A DNA stretch of 64,000 nucleotides from Bryopsis sp. KO-2023. Taxonomy: Eukaryota > Chlorophyta > Ulvophyceae > Bryopsidales > Bryopsidaceae. The position numbers and the translations under genes were made by a program. The notes beneath the pieces were generated by a model. The model was not told the DNA's origin. It saw only the letters and a program-made list of their open reading frames with translations, and did no database searches. Every line of letters starts with the position of its first letter. Position 1 is the stretch's first letter. Shown in pieces: positions 12,512 to 24,361 of this stretch. The DNA lies in contig BSYQ01000007.1 in NCBI GenBank assembly GCA_030272585.1, positions 3,290,001 through 3,354,000 of the forward strand, read 5' to 3'.

Positions 12512-15431
12512 CTATTCCAAGCAGAAGCAAAGCTTGTCCTTCCTGCTGGCAAACGATCTCTTCACATTGTTGGCGTCGTCAAAGTCGTCCTTTCTGATCC
12601 AGGGAGGATTCTCACATCCATCGCAGCTACAGATTCTCCTCCTGTAACCCCTCTTGCAGCATTCTTTCATCGAACTGTGGCAAGCCTCGACCTGATCGAC
12701 TCCAGCACAAGCTCGACCAACCACCGTGGTAGATCCTTCGGTTTCAGAGGTACCAACTCCCGTGCACAGACTGTCAGCACTGACTTCACCACCCATCACA
12801 CAAGCAGATGCAGTTGCTGCTGCAAAAGCATCAGCGATTCCAACTTGGATCGCCTCTGCGAACGAGTTTTCGAAATCTTCTTTCGTCCCTCCAGTGGTGC
12901 AAGCATCGGCTTGGGCAGCAGCTGCTGCATCAGCAATCACGACAGCGACAGCTCGGACATCAGCAAAACAGAAGGCATTTGCCTGGCCATGTGGATCGCT
13001 GGCTTCAGCAGCAGCTTGGGCAATAGCCTCAGCAAAGGCCGAAGCCCATGCAGTTCCGCCAGATGCTGACCAACCACACGCGAATCCTCTGCCCTCACAG
13101 GTGACCTGGACAGCTGCATTGGCCCACACTTGCGCAATTGCAGTAGCGATAGCAGTTGCAGTTGCTTGAACTTTGTCCCCATCACAGGAAGAGCCTTCCT
13201 CAGACCACCATTCTTCAAAGGAATCTTTGAAATCGCTCTGGGACTCGGTGATAGCCTGTTTCACGCAAGCCACTCATAAGTTTCAAAGAGGCTTTAAAAT
13301 GAAATATTTCGTCTCAAAAAAAGTTCAGATTTTTTTTTAATTCCACTAAAAAAAGAAAGTTCAGATTGGAAAAATCAGATTTTGACAGGCCTTGTACTCA
13401 CTTCACAGCTCGCAGATGCTTTTCCTGAGCAGGTGCCCCCAGTAACAAGGATTTCAAGAGTTGCAAACGCACTGCAACTGGTATCGGTCGCTCCAGGGCA
13501 TTGGACAGCTTCTTTCGCTGGAGTCTCCACGGTAGTTTCCTGCTCTTGGGTGCCCTCGGTGGTCTGCCCGGTCTCAGCTGTGCCCCCCTCGGTGGTCTGC
13601 TCCTGGGTACCCCCCTCGGTGGTCTGCCCAGTCTCAGTCGTGCCCCCCTCGGTGGTCTGCTCCTGGGTGCCCCCCTCGGTAGTCTGCCCAGTCTCAGTCG
13701 TGCCCCCCTCAGTGGTCTGCTCCTGGGTGCCTTCCTCGGTAGTCTGCCCAGTCTCGGTTGTGCCCCCCTCGGTGGTCTGCTCCTGCTCGGTAGTCTGCCC
13801 AGTCTCAGTCGTGCCCCCCTCAGTCGTCTCTGTTGTTTCCTGCTCCTCAGTAGTGCCTCCCTCAGTCGTTTGCTGAGTTCCATCAGTTTGTTGTTCTACT
13901 TGAGTATCATCCGTTGATTCGCTTGATTCACTTGTGTCCTCAGTATTATCACCAGACTCACTCTCAGTCGTTGATCCGGTATCCTCAGTGCCCCCCTCAG
14001 TCGTCGACTCAGTGGTTCCAGCACTGCTATCAACTTCAGTCGGTGTTTCCCCGTCGACTGCCTTGTCATCACCACCCTCATCTACAGTGCAACACATTCA
14101 AACCATAAACATCGTACCCCATTGAGAAGCCACAGCTCACAGCTCATGAAAATATGAAGGACATATTTTCATATGTAGGACATGAACCACCTGCTGCATC
14201 CAAGCAGAAGCACTGCTGAGCGCTTCTGTTCTCGAACACCTTCTTCAGATCACCACCCTTGCTCTTTTTCACCCAAGGGCCATCACAATCCTCGCAACGG
14301 CAAAGACCTCTATCGAAGTCCGCAGCACAGCACATCTTAGCCCCAGATCCTGAGCAAGCTATAAGCTGGGAAGCCCCTCCACACACATCGCCAGCCTTCG
14401 TGATCGACTCTTCCGTTGTGGCGGTGGCATCACCCTTGCACTCGCTCTCGGCGATCACTGCGTCACCCTCTGTAAGAAGCACATGAAAAAAAAATGAGAC
14501 ATCAAGAAACATCAAAAGAGAGAGCAGCGAGAAGCGGAATCAATCCAACAGCACAATCTGAAAATCTGTTTTTACATCCATCCAACAGCACAATCGTTTT
14601 GGAAAAAAGTCCTCACTGTTGCATGCTCTTGCGGTGGCCCTCGCAAATGCGTTCGCGATAGCAACCTTCACGGCCTGCACATACGATTCCTGGAAATCTT
14701 CCTGTTTTCCAGTGTTGGTGATACACACGTCGGACTGGGCGGTGGCGGCGGCCTCCGCGAGAGCAGTTGACACGGCTCGAACATCAGCGTAGCAGAATGC
14801 GGTGGCAAGGTCGCCGTCAGCTGCATCTGCTGCGGCTTGGGCGAGGGCTTCGGCAAATCCCAACGCGTATGTGTTACCATTGGCGATCGACCAACCACAG
14901 GCAAATCCTCTTCCGTCACATTCGACCTTCGAAGCAGCGTTGGCCCAAACCTCAGCGATCGCGGTAGCGACTGCAGTCGCCGCAGATTCTGCCTTGCCAC
15001 CATCGCAAGCGGAACCTCCATCGCCGCTCCACCACTCGTTGTAAGCCTCCTGGAACTTGCTTTGAGAAGTGCTGACAGCCTGAACCGCAAAAAAAATCCA
15101 TCGATCAGACCCAGACCCAGACCGAAAGCCATCAGCGATTGATGCTCAGAATGATCTAGCAGATTTCCGCACCGCGCAGTCGGCGCTGGCTTCACCCTTG
15201 CAGTTGCCGGCAGTCACTAAAATCTCCAAAGATGCGAAAGCATTGCAACTGGGATCGGCTGCTCCGGGGCAATCAACTTTTTGTTGAGAAAGCCCGCATC
15301 CTGAGATGGAAAATTGCGACCCTCGTCAAGTCGCTGTTTTTGTTACCGAACAAAGCCGCAGAGCGATCAACACAACACGAAAACCCACCGAAAAGGAGCG
15401 CCGTAATGGCGAGAAATATGGCTGTTTTCAT
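12512..15431 (-). CDS. Secreted Ala-rich, Cys-containing two-module protein with Thr/Glu repeat linker
   Basis: I do not recognise the family. Six exons join in phase: 15431-15347, 15276-15173, 15079-14617, 14469-14191, 14081-13402 and 13255-12512; 784 residues. A signal peptide (about 1-20, MKTAIFLAITALLFGG) is followed by module 1: a short segment with VDCPGAADPSCNAFASLEIL, then an Ala-rich domain of about 150 residues (EWWSGDGGSACDGG, DGRGFACGWS, AEALAQAAADAADG, FCYADVRAVSTALAEAA), then a Cys-rich tail (KMCCAADFDRGLCRCEDCDG, QQCFCLD). A linker of about 190 residues is almost only Thr, Glu, Gly, Ser and Gln. Module 2 repeats the order: VQCPGATDTSCSAFATLEIL, EWWSEEGSSCDGD, EGRGFACGWSASGG, FCFADVRAVAVVIADAA, and a tail with CCKRGYRRRICSCDGCE and LCFCLE. 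The Ala-rich parts should be amphipathic helices with paired cysteines. Module 2 lacks the intron that splits module 1 between Ala domain and tail. Likely an extracellular structural or matrix protein, perhaps disulfide cross-linked; this is inference from composition. Confidence 0.75.
13555..13850 (-). repeat. In-frame 60-bp minisatellite coding a 20-residue repeat
   Basis: A unit of exactly 60 bp starts near 13561, 13621, 13681 and 13741 with few changes, then a shortened unit follows. On the minus strand it encodes copies of TTEGGTTETGQTTEGGTQEQ inside the linker exon of the Ala/Cys gene. All units stay in frame. Copy number is likely to vary between strains. Confidence 0.92.
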
Positions 15432-16508
15432 TGTCCCTACACACACTCTCGTGTTGCTGTGCACTGAACTAATTATCTGTTTTCTAATTCTCTCCCAGTT
15501 GTGAAACAAGATCGGAAACCCAGGAAAGAACTTGCTTCTACCGCAACAGGGCGCGGATTTATACTGACAAGCGTGCATTGGACGGCAAAAGCTTGAATGG
15601 ACAGCAAGAAATTCAGGTAAAGCGCGGCGATGGTGACTGACGTCTGTTGAGGGCAACAGCGGCTTCACGCCAAGGTGTTTGAAATCACGAATCAAAAGCA
15701 ACACCGTGCCCCCTCAGAGGTGCTGAGTTTTCTCTCCGAGGGACACGTTGGTTCTGTTCCCTTTGCGGGGCCGCCGCTCGCGGCTTCGATCTCTTAGCAC
15801 CAACTCCTACTTTGGCGACCACTTGTTTCCTCAGATCTGACAAAATTAAACGTTGAGTGTAGAATTTCTTCTTTATTTTTCCATTTCGATTCCTTGCAGA
15901 ATAATATCTTTTGGGGGATTTCTGTGCCGTGGACGACATACACGCACGTGTTGAATCCACGGTGGCAGTGAGTGCGATGAGCAATTTTATCTGCAACTCT
16001 TCTCATGTTCAATTAATCTCAAAGGCTCAAGAAACCTCAAGAAAACGGGCCGAGCTCCGGATTCTTTGTGGCCACATTAACATTTCAAGGGAGTGAAACC
16101 CTTGCTCTTGTGACCAGGAATCCAGCACAGTAATAGCGTGGACATACACATAACATACACAAAGGAATGAGATCACAGAACATTTTTACCAAACAAGCCC
16201 AAACTGCTGCTTACCTTTCGAAAATACACACACTTTCTAAAACTTTCTCGACACAAGCATCCACAACAACATTCACCCAAACCCACATTGGACCTGGAGA
16301 ACACTTCCATCATTTATCTTATCTCTTGGATATGCCAAAATCCACAACAAGTACAAACGCCACTTTTCTACCACCCTTGCCAAAGCAACGCGCACCGCTT
16401 CAAAGAACAAACCACCTACTTTGGGCCATATAAAACTCCCCATCCTGGATTATTGATCAAACTAAGATGGAAAAATCTCTTCTCTCTTTCTCTTTCAGAC
16501 GTTATTTC
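15432..16508. other. Intergenic between the two Ala/Cys genes
   Basis: About 1.1 kb between the start codon of the larger gene and the stop codon of the smaller one, both on the minus strand. No convincing open frame. It should hold the promoter of the larger gene and the 3' UTR of the smaller. Confidence 0.5.
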
Positions 16509-18093
16509 TCAGCAGCTTTTCCAAGCAGCCCCAGGAAAATTTTCGGAGGTGTTGGCCCAGCCACAATTTTCCCCACCAATCACGTAACAGTACCAATCAA
16601 ACTCGTTCTGTTGAAGCCTGTGCTGTTTGCAGCCTTCATATCCAGTCCAAATACCATTGGAGTTTCCATCGCTTGCACACTCGCATGGATCACCTCCTCG
16701 ACGCTTTCCATTATTTTTGTGGCCCTTTTTCTTTCCTTTTCTCTTGCCATGCTTGCGTCCGCTTTCCTTTTTCCACTCATCCTTGCTCTGCCATTCACCG
16801 TCTTCATAGTAGTCCTCTTCGGAATCACCTGAGTTGTCTTGAGAATCGCCTGGCCGAGACTGATCATCCACGACTTCAGTATTTGAATCGCTGGTGGCAG
16901 AAGTTGATTCACCATCTCCTTTCGAGGAGCCCCCACATTCAGCAACAGCGATGGCTTCGGCGGTGGCAGTAGCAATGGCCTCAGCAACCACTCTTGCGAC
17001 CGCAGTGTTTTGGCCTGAGCCGACACCCCGAACATCCGTCGAGGCTCTGGCAGAAGCTGTTTCAATTGCTCTCTGTTGACAATAACAACCAAATCAACTG
17101 CCATCAGTTTCCACCACCGAAACAGGCTTTTTTTTATTTTTTCCTCCAACAAATTCCAAACATCATGATTTGGGATGAGTCACCAAATGGCCATACCTTG
17201 ACCTCCTCTGCTTCTGCCTTGGACACAGCTTCAGCATTGTTGTTGGTTGCCTTGGCCACAGCACTGGAAAAAGCAGATGCTACAGCAACAGCAATCGCGT
17301 CAGCAGTTCCACTGGCAGATGCTTGGGAGTTGTCAGTGCAACCATCCCCTTGCACAGAACCCGAAGTTTGGACCACGGCCTCAGCAAAGGCACGGGCGAT
17401 TGCATCCACCTGGGCCTGAGACACAGAACAGCATTCATGCCAAGTGAATCCTGTTCAACCCTGTCGGGAAAAAAAACCAGCATCTAACCAGGAATTCTCA
17501 GTAATATCAATTGGATCTGCTCTTGACACATATTTCTGTCCTTTTGCAGCAATAAAAAGAGCCATAAAATCCTGTGTTTCACGCCTAATTGCGTTTACGA
17601 GTACAGATGAACAAAAACGGATGGACAGGAAACGCATGGCATTATTGCTCTTCCAATTCCTGTAGTTTACACATAAATAATCTTACTGTTGCGGCAGCGT
17701 CTGCATCACCACAACCCTTAGCATTTGCGAAGGCTTCGGCTACAGCTTCTCCCACAGCCCTCGCGCTGCCACTCTGGGAACTGCTTGTTGAGGACGAAAC
17801 TGACCGACAGCCTGTCTGGACTAGAGTTCGGCTCGCAGCTTCAACCGCAGGAGCTGAATCGAACAAAGAAGCACCACGACTCAGAAAACAGCATATCCGA
17901 AATATGTGTGAGGTCAAAGTTAACGCCATGTTTCTCAGGAGAACGCAGCAACTGTGGCGTCAGCTTTGAACAGCAGTGGCGTTGCTTGCAACATAGATCT
18001 TTTGTTTATCGATGAAATTCTTGATTTACCTCCTGACCACCCCAGCAACACCGCTGCCAACAGCGCAACAGCACACGATCGTGCCCTCCTCAT
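16509..18093 (-). CDS. Secreted Ala-rich protein with acidic linker, basic stretch and Cys-rich C-terminus
   Basis: Family unknown; composition and position mark it as kin of the neighbouring Ala/Cys gene. Four exons in phase: 18093-18030, 17853-17687, 17415-17197 and 17072-16509; 337 residues. It begins with a signal peptide (SCAVALLAAVLLGWSGG). Three Ala-rich segments follow, one per exon, with a single cysteine or a few: AVGEAVAEAFANAKGCGDAD; AIARAFAEAVVQTSGS then CTDNSQASASGTADAIAVAV; and ARVVAEAIATATAEAIAVAE with CGG. Next come an acidic stretch (about 226-255, EEDYYEDGE), a strongly basic one (KHGKRKGKKKGHKNNGKRR) and a C-terminal Cys region of about 60 residues with WYCYVIGGENCGW and FPGAAWKSC. 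The basic stretch could bind acidic polysaccharide or the acidic linker of the neighbour; that is a guess. The shared pattern of small in-phase exons carrying Ala-rich repeats suggests growth by exon duplication. Confidence 0.72.
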
Positions 18094-18541
18094 TTTGGTG
18101 TTTTCAGAAAATAGGGTGTCTGCGTTTCAATTCGGAAAAAGACTTCAGGAAAAACCACCTGTTCGATCCCGATTTGTCGACCCAGGTTGTCTTTCGCAAG
18201 CTTTGAAGGGTTTTTTGACAGTTCGTTGTTGCTTTGTTGTGAAATACGTCTGCCTTGTTTGCCAGTCACGTCGACCTCGGTGGTTTCAGTGTGAATTCTT
18301 GATGTGATGGAGTGGCCGCTCGAAAACAGAGCTTCAGCCCATCACATATCTTGTGGGTGCAAGCATTTCTCGACAATCTGGTCGATCGGAGGGTCAGCAT
18401 CAAACCATGAATTAAAACGCACAGCGATTTACAGCTGAAAAAATCGTTTTGAAAAAAACGATTCCCTTTGGAGGCAAATTTTACATCGATCAAATCAAAT
18501 CTTACATCGATCAATCAAATTTCTGCTTGTTTGCTTGCTAA
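18094..18541. other. Intergenic between PIGC and the smaller Ala/Cys gene
   Basis: About 450 bp that should contain the promoter of the smaller Ala/Cys gene and the PIGC 3' UTR. Nothing else seen. Confidence 0.5.
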
Positions 18542-20934
18542 TCAGGTTTTCCGAAGTGTCATAGGTATCCTTGGAACTGCTTCGTCCCAGGGCCCGTTGA
18601 TTTTTGCCTTGAATTTGTGCAGATTCACCAAGAAAAGCGGGCAAATCAAAGATACGAATCCCACAACAGCACAGTACATTGAGGTCAAAAGCACAGAGAG
18701 AGGTGCTGCCAAAAGCACGCTTATTGCCAACATTGCCAATGTCAGCGCGAGATGAACCACCATCGATGCTTGGCAGACATAGCGGCGAACAAAAGGAAAG
18801 AGGAGGTACAGCTCCAGGGCAAACAGGATTTGGACAAACTAAGCAACAGTTGAAAGATGGGTCTAGTGTGAGATTGCTACACCAGAAAAAAAAAGAATAA
18901 CAACGATGCAGCTGAGTGGTTCAGAAATAAAGGAGCTGAGCCATTGGAAGCTTCACCCGAGAAAATTTGTTGGGTTGTTCCGGAGGGATCCAATGTCCAG
19001 CGTGACAAAAAGGCGTTTTCAAGCGGATAAATTTGGTCAAATTGCAATGTTTTGTCATTGAAAAAAAAAAACGATTCAGAACACAGTTCCAAGGTAGGTT
19101 TCACTGGCCTGCACTTTTTTTTTTGTGGGAGACTTCCACCATGAAAAAAACAAAAACGTTGCAAACACTGCTCCAGTTCAAACTCACCACATGTCCATTG
19201 GTTCGTAATCGGCTGGCAATCAGGACCGATGAAAACACGGCCGCGCCAAGAGACACGCTGCCCGTGAGTTTGTCCGTAACACTGTTCACGAAGCTGACAC
19301 ACATTGCCGAATCTTAGAGGCAGTCGATCCAGATTGAATGTTTCCAAGACTTTACTTCATTAGTCAGTCTGTGTACCACCACAATGAACACTCTTCTCCT
19401 TGTTCCGCCAGACATAGGAAATGTCTTGTCACATCCACTAGGTAGGTGCACATGTTTATATGAAAATATGCCACATTACACACACCCAGGCCTGCAGTTC
19501 ACTGTGTATGGCAAAAACAACACCAGCCAACTCACTTGTAGTCATGCAAGTACAAATGCAAAACAAGGGAGAGACATGAGCTCGACACAATCGTGTCCCC
19601 GCTTATTGTCCAAGTCAGAGTTTGCAACAGAGGCGACAGAAGATACACTCCTGTATCAAAAAAAAGGGCACAGAATGGCGATCAAAGCAAGTCGATTCAA
19701 AAACCTTGTGGGGTCAATGACACCACACTTTCTTTTTCCTTTCATTGTTACAACCACAGCAAAAATTTTTACACTCTAAGTATTGCGTGGAAGCGGAAAG
19801 CATGCACTAAAAAATTAGCACTGGGCGATTTTTTCCCATTCCCATCAAATTACCTCCAGTTAGGAGCACACATTGCCTCACCCCTCTGCCCTGTGCAGCA
19901 TTAAAACAACTCAATCACAGGAAGTGCACAGGCAAAGAAAACAAGACAAAAAAAAAACAAGCCCCACCTACCACAGATCCTCCCAGAATGTGGCCTCCGA
20001 CCAAACAGCACAACAAAGAACCTGCCAAGACATTCCCATGCGCTTCACACAACAACTACTGCACAAAAATATGACGCACCACAACAATTGAAGATTTCTA
20101 AAACCATGAGCAAAACTTCTTCCTTGATCTTATATATATATATATCATAAATGTCACATCGTTGAAAGACTGCATGTCCCATTCTTGCCCCATATGTGTC
20201 AAATATGAGGCATGGCCGTACTGTTTACCCCCCCCCCCACTGAACCACCCGATTCAAAGCAAATGATACAAATAACATCAAACTGAAGGGTTTACGGAAG
20301 TGTGGCAAGAACTGTCCACAAACCTGTTATGAGGACCACAATGCAGACAGCCAAGAGTGCATTCACAGGGATGGTGCCCTGATGCAGATGGACTGAGACA
20401 CTGACAACCATTGCCACAGTGGAAAGCTGCTGAACAACAGCGGCCGAATCCACCACCACCATCCGATAGTCACGGGGTTGAACATGGGCATTCAATACCT
20501 GTCCGTGCACATGCTAGAAAAGATGATGACCCGCACCATGCCAGACATCAATCGTTCTTAGAAGGGGGAGGGAGGGAGGAAGTGTCAATGCTCAGGAGAT
20601 GCTTGACTGGTTTAGCCAACCATTGGTGTCCTGGGGAAAATGGTTGGGAAAACTGTAATGAAGGGCAAGAGGTATCCCTTGATTTTCTCAAAGTAAAAAA
20701 TCTATTATTGTATATCTCGAAGCATCATCATCAGTCCTTCCAGTAAACTTCTACACCCCTAAAGTTGCCTACCAATTTGTCCAGGAAGGAGCTGTGTGTA
20801 TAGTTGTCGTCGAACGGTTGGTTTTTGTACAGCACTTTCTCCCATCGCTTTGTCGCTGGCGCCTTGGTTCGATTTCGGGAACGGCTCCTGTCGTGAGAGT
20901 TGTTCTTGTTCGATGGCTGGAAATCGGACCCCAT
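18542..20934 (-). CDS. PIGC: PIG-C / GPI2, subunit of the GPI-GlcNAc transferase
   Basis: Membrane subunit of the ER complex that transfers GlcNAc from UDP-GlcNAc to phosphatidylinositol, the first step of GPI-anchor synthesis. Five exons join in phase: 20934-20773, 20498-20324, 19650-19536, 19293-19188 and 18838-18542; 284 residues against 297 in human. Family hallmarks are the N-terminal RWEKVLYKNQPFDDNY and SFLDKL, then VVVDSAAVVQQLS, the segment LLSPLLQTLTWTISGDTI, HLYLHDY, SLGAAVFSSVLIASRL and the C-terminal CPLFLVNLHKFKAKINGPWD (GPWDEA at 268-273). Hydrophobic membrane spans are present throughout. The loop between the second and third spans is shorter than in human; a further small in-phase exon between 19651 and 20323 cannot be ruled out. 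The gene is divergent from plastid L6. Confidence 0.88.
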
Positions 20935-21459
20935 GCCACCAGTGTGGGACCGGGTGGTGATGTGATGAGTACGGGTCGCCAGGACAAATCAGGGAAAGTC
21001 TACTGCATCACTTCTAATTTTTACCGACCTCTGGGTGTTGATTGGGTGAAGTTGTGCACTTTGGAAAGACCATACAAACCACCCTCACAGCTTCGGATTT
21101 AATGTCATTTTTGGTTTGGTTTGGTTTGGTTTTAATGGTGGAGCAATTACACTAAAGCTTTCTTTCCAGTTTCACAAAAACTTTCACCAACAACTGTGTT
21201 TTTTTTGGCGCGCCGTCAGATTTTTTCAACTTCTTATTGCTGCAAATTAGCTACTATGCTGTTGCTCGATTTTGTGCAACAGACACCAACTGGTGGGATG
21301 GGGGTGTTCACAAAATCAATCCGAACTGAAACGAAGTCGTTGCCACACACCTGATCCAATTGATCTTTCCACGCTGAAACCGAAAACACGTCTTTTTCCC
21401 AAATTTTCGCCCCCCAGTCCCACTTCCACTGCGGCTGAACCCGTTTCGTTCCTGTCACA
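20935..21459. promoter_or_regulatory. Shared intergenic region of PIGC and plastid L6
   Basis: 525 bp separate two divergent start codons, so both promoters must lie here or overlap the 5' ends. A run of TTTGG repeats sits at about 21108-21132. No clear TATA box. Confidence 0.45.
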
Positions 21460-22990
21460 ATGGAGGCGTCAACGTCCACCTGCCGACCTTGTTTCGGTCG
21501 CTCCGTCGCTCGACTGTCGACCCGTTCCCACCGTGCCGACAGACGCAGCCTGCAAGTTGTGTGCGGAGAGTCCAGAATCGGGAAGCAACCCGTCCCCCTT
21601 CCCGCCAGCGTCAAAACCAAGTTGGACGGCCGATATCTTCAGGTCGAGGTGAGAATCACTCACCAACCGCCAACCGTCTGCTGGCCCATTTGGCTCGAGT
21701 CCGACTCCACAAGGAAGAAAAGTAGAAGAGCCAGTTTCTTATTTCCAAACCTTAGGAGTGTGCAGCTGGTTGGTTGTCAAGAAAAGCAGAGGAGAAAAGA
21801 AACAGAGGATTGAGACAATTGAGGTTTGATCGATGGGTGTGTTTGCCAGGGTCCTAAGGGCAAGCTAGACTTCACTTTTCCTCCAGATGTTGCTCTGGAA
21901 ATCGAGGTAACCATGAATCACAAAACTTCCATGCAGAAAGTCTCCAGAGTTTCTTTCCTCTCCCAAGCACCAGATTGTCAGATTGTAATGCAATCCTAAT
22001 GATGGCATCTTCCCTGTATTTGGTTGCATGCCCCGATAACACTTTTCAACCCAGCTCACTCCCACTATTTTGCTCGAGTCAAGCCAACAAATCGTGAAGT
22101 GGGAAAACAATGCCAACCTACATTTCTGTGTATTTTCATCTGGATTTCACCAGATGGATCTTGTCTGTTCCCAGTCTGCCAAGCCCTGCTATGTGGCGTT
22201 CCGAAATGAATGCTGATGCTGCCTCATCACTCTGTTGCTTTTCTAATGCTTTCCTCCTGTGATAAATGGTTTCGCAGGAGAACCGGATCGTCATCTCCAG
22301 GGTCTTGGACAACAGGAAAAAATCCAAGGCCATGCACGGTCTGGCTAGGGCTTTGTGCAACAACATGGTGATTGGAGTCTCGGAGGGCTACGAAAAGAAG
22401 CTCATCATGATTGGTGTGGGTTACCGTGCTGCGGTCAAAGGCAACACTCTCACTCTGAGTGTTGGATTTTGCCATCCCGTCAATTTGGACATCCCTGAGG
22501 GAATCAAGATTTCGGTAAGGAGATTTGGGGAAAGACTAGCGGGTCTAGGTTATCAAAAACATCCAAAGAGTTTTCTCAGTATTAGTACATTTTTGTGTTA
22601 TTTTTCCAAAGATAATCGACATGTCAGTGTTTGAAGTCAGCCGAGATGATGTGCCGGCATGCCAGTTTCGTCTGCATTGAAAATGTTTTGTTTGGGAGAG
22701 ATTCTCGTCGTTTTGTTTTTTTCCCTTCAGCGTGTTCCGTCCAGGCTTCAAATATATATCGCCCGTTTTAATTTCTCTCCTGACTAAGTTTTGTTGCTTT
22801 TTTCGCTGTTTTTATTTTTTTCAAGGTCGAGAAGAACACCGAGTTGACTATCACTGGCTACGACAAGGAGGTGGTAGGAAACTTTGCTGCTGTAATTCGC
22901 CGACAGAGGCCTCCAGAGCCTTACAAAGGAAAGGGTATCAAATACCACGATGAAATCATCAGGATGAAAGAGGGAAAGAAGGGCAAATAG
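21460..22990 (+). CDS. Plastid 50S ribosomal protein L6 (bacterial type, nuclear-encoded)
   Basis: Large-subunit protein near the peptidyl-transferase and factor-binding side of the ribosome. Four exons: 21460-21648, 21850-21906, 22278-22514 and 22826-22990; 215 residues. Residues 1 to about 35 are rich in Ser, Arg and Thr and look like a plastid transit peptide, followed by the L6 start [11 protein letters not shown]. Further L6 hallmarks: [71 protein letters not shown] and the C-terminal [16 protein letters not shown]. Sequence and ending match the plant plastid form rather than the mitochondrial or cytosolic (uL6) forms. All introns are phase 0. The gene supports a green-lineage host. Confidence 0.93.
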
Positions 22991-24361
22991 AACAATACAT
23001 GCATCACCTTTGCGTGACTGTTGTGTGTGTGCGCGCGTCTGCCTCTATTATGTTTCCTGTGTTTTGTGGTATGGGAAAAAAAATACTTGGCAGATTTTGA
23101 GCAAGAATTTTTTGGGAGGTGGAGAGAGTGATATGGTGAGCTGATGCGGGGGAGTTCTAATGGTTTTGGGGAGTGTGGTGGGTGGGATTCTTTCGAAGGA
23201 ATTTTGTTTTTGCAGTTTTAAAGAAGTCATCCTATCAAGGATGTGGTGCAGAATTGTTGACAGCGATCTTTTCCCCTCTCAGAGCAACTGCCCAACTCAC
23301 CTGTGTTGGATTTGATATTTTCCAAACAAGATTGCAAGAAAGATAGTTACTTCCAGCCTAGCCAAGGCATTCAGATCTTGTTGGCACACCAGAAAATCGG
23401 TCACATATGGGCTTGAAACCTTGCAGAAGAAACCGCTCGAGAAATCAGACACCAGAAATTCAGTGGAACGAGCATGTTTCTTCAGGATACATTTCTCAAC
23501 CACGGCAGCACAGTTTCCGTGACACTGACTCACAGGTTAAGGCATATATGTTGTGGGCATGGCATTTTTGAATTGAAAACATGTCCCTCACATGGACTTG
23601 CCATCTCCTGAGGAAAACGAGGGCCCACGATAAAATTGGGTGGTGTTCACAGGTTCCTTGAAGTACTGGGCTTTTCGTGTTTGAACTTGCGACAGCATGA
23701 GAATTTTTTCTTGTTAGTGATGTCTGTGAAGCTACCTTATTATCCCTTGGTTTTGATTTAGCCCATGCATTGTTCTTGGTTTATGAGAAATTTAAATGAC
23801 CAAGTTCGACTGTACTCGTTCTATCCAGTGCAGACAGAAAAACATATATATGGAAACCTGTGGAAAGGAGACTTGTTTTGAGCCAGGTGTTATAAATCAT
23901 GACTGGTATGGGATGCAACTTGTAGTCTCCAACGTGCATTTGGCCTATCGTCACACAAAAAGTCATTTTTCAGCTTACTTCGCACGTGATTCCGAGGTAT
24001 GTACTCTGCGTGTGCATGTGGGTGTATTCTGGATTGAAAGCGTGCGGAATGCACACCAGCTGGCGGCGACCAAGCTAGCGAAGAAGGAATGCGCGCGTAG
24101 TTGTTATGAAGATTGGAAACAAGTTGCTGTGCCCAGAACGAGAACGCGTTTCCTCTGATTTCACCTTCTTGGACATCCTTTTTACAGTATCTTGGAGTTC
24201 CCAAATCTAGCGAAACATGCGGACAGCCCAAGAACGGATATCGCACAGCTGATCCACACAGGACGAATCAACACTGATCATGTCGATGGCCTACCTAGCG
24301 GCCTTGTAGGTGGACAGGGCAGTTCTTCTTCCCACCGATTCCGAGTCGGCGCGTGGAAACA
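22991..24361. other. Intergenic
   Basis: About 1.4 kb after L6 and before the NT-C2 gene, both on the plus strand. Open frames on either strand are short and show no family. The first part should be the L6 3' UTR. Confidence 0.5.

Noticed and set aside
19975-20035. Extra PIGC exon reading SLLCCLVGGHILGG on the minus strand
   Set aside because: Hydrophobic as expected for the short loop, but its phase does not fit both neighbours, while exons 2 and 3 join directly in phase.
20129-20146. TATA repeat as a promoter
   Set aside because: It lies in a PIGC intron and is a simple dinucleotide repeat.
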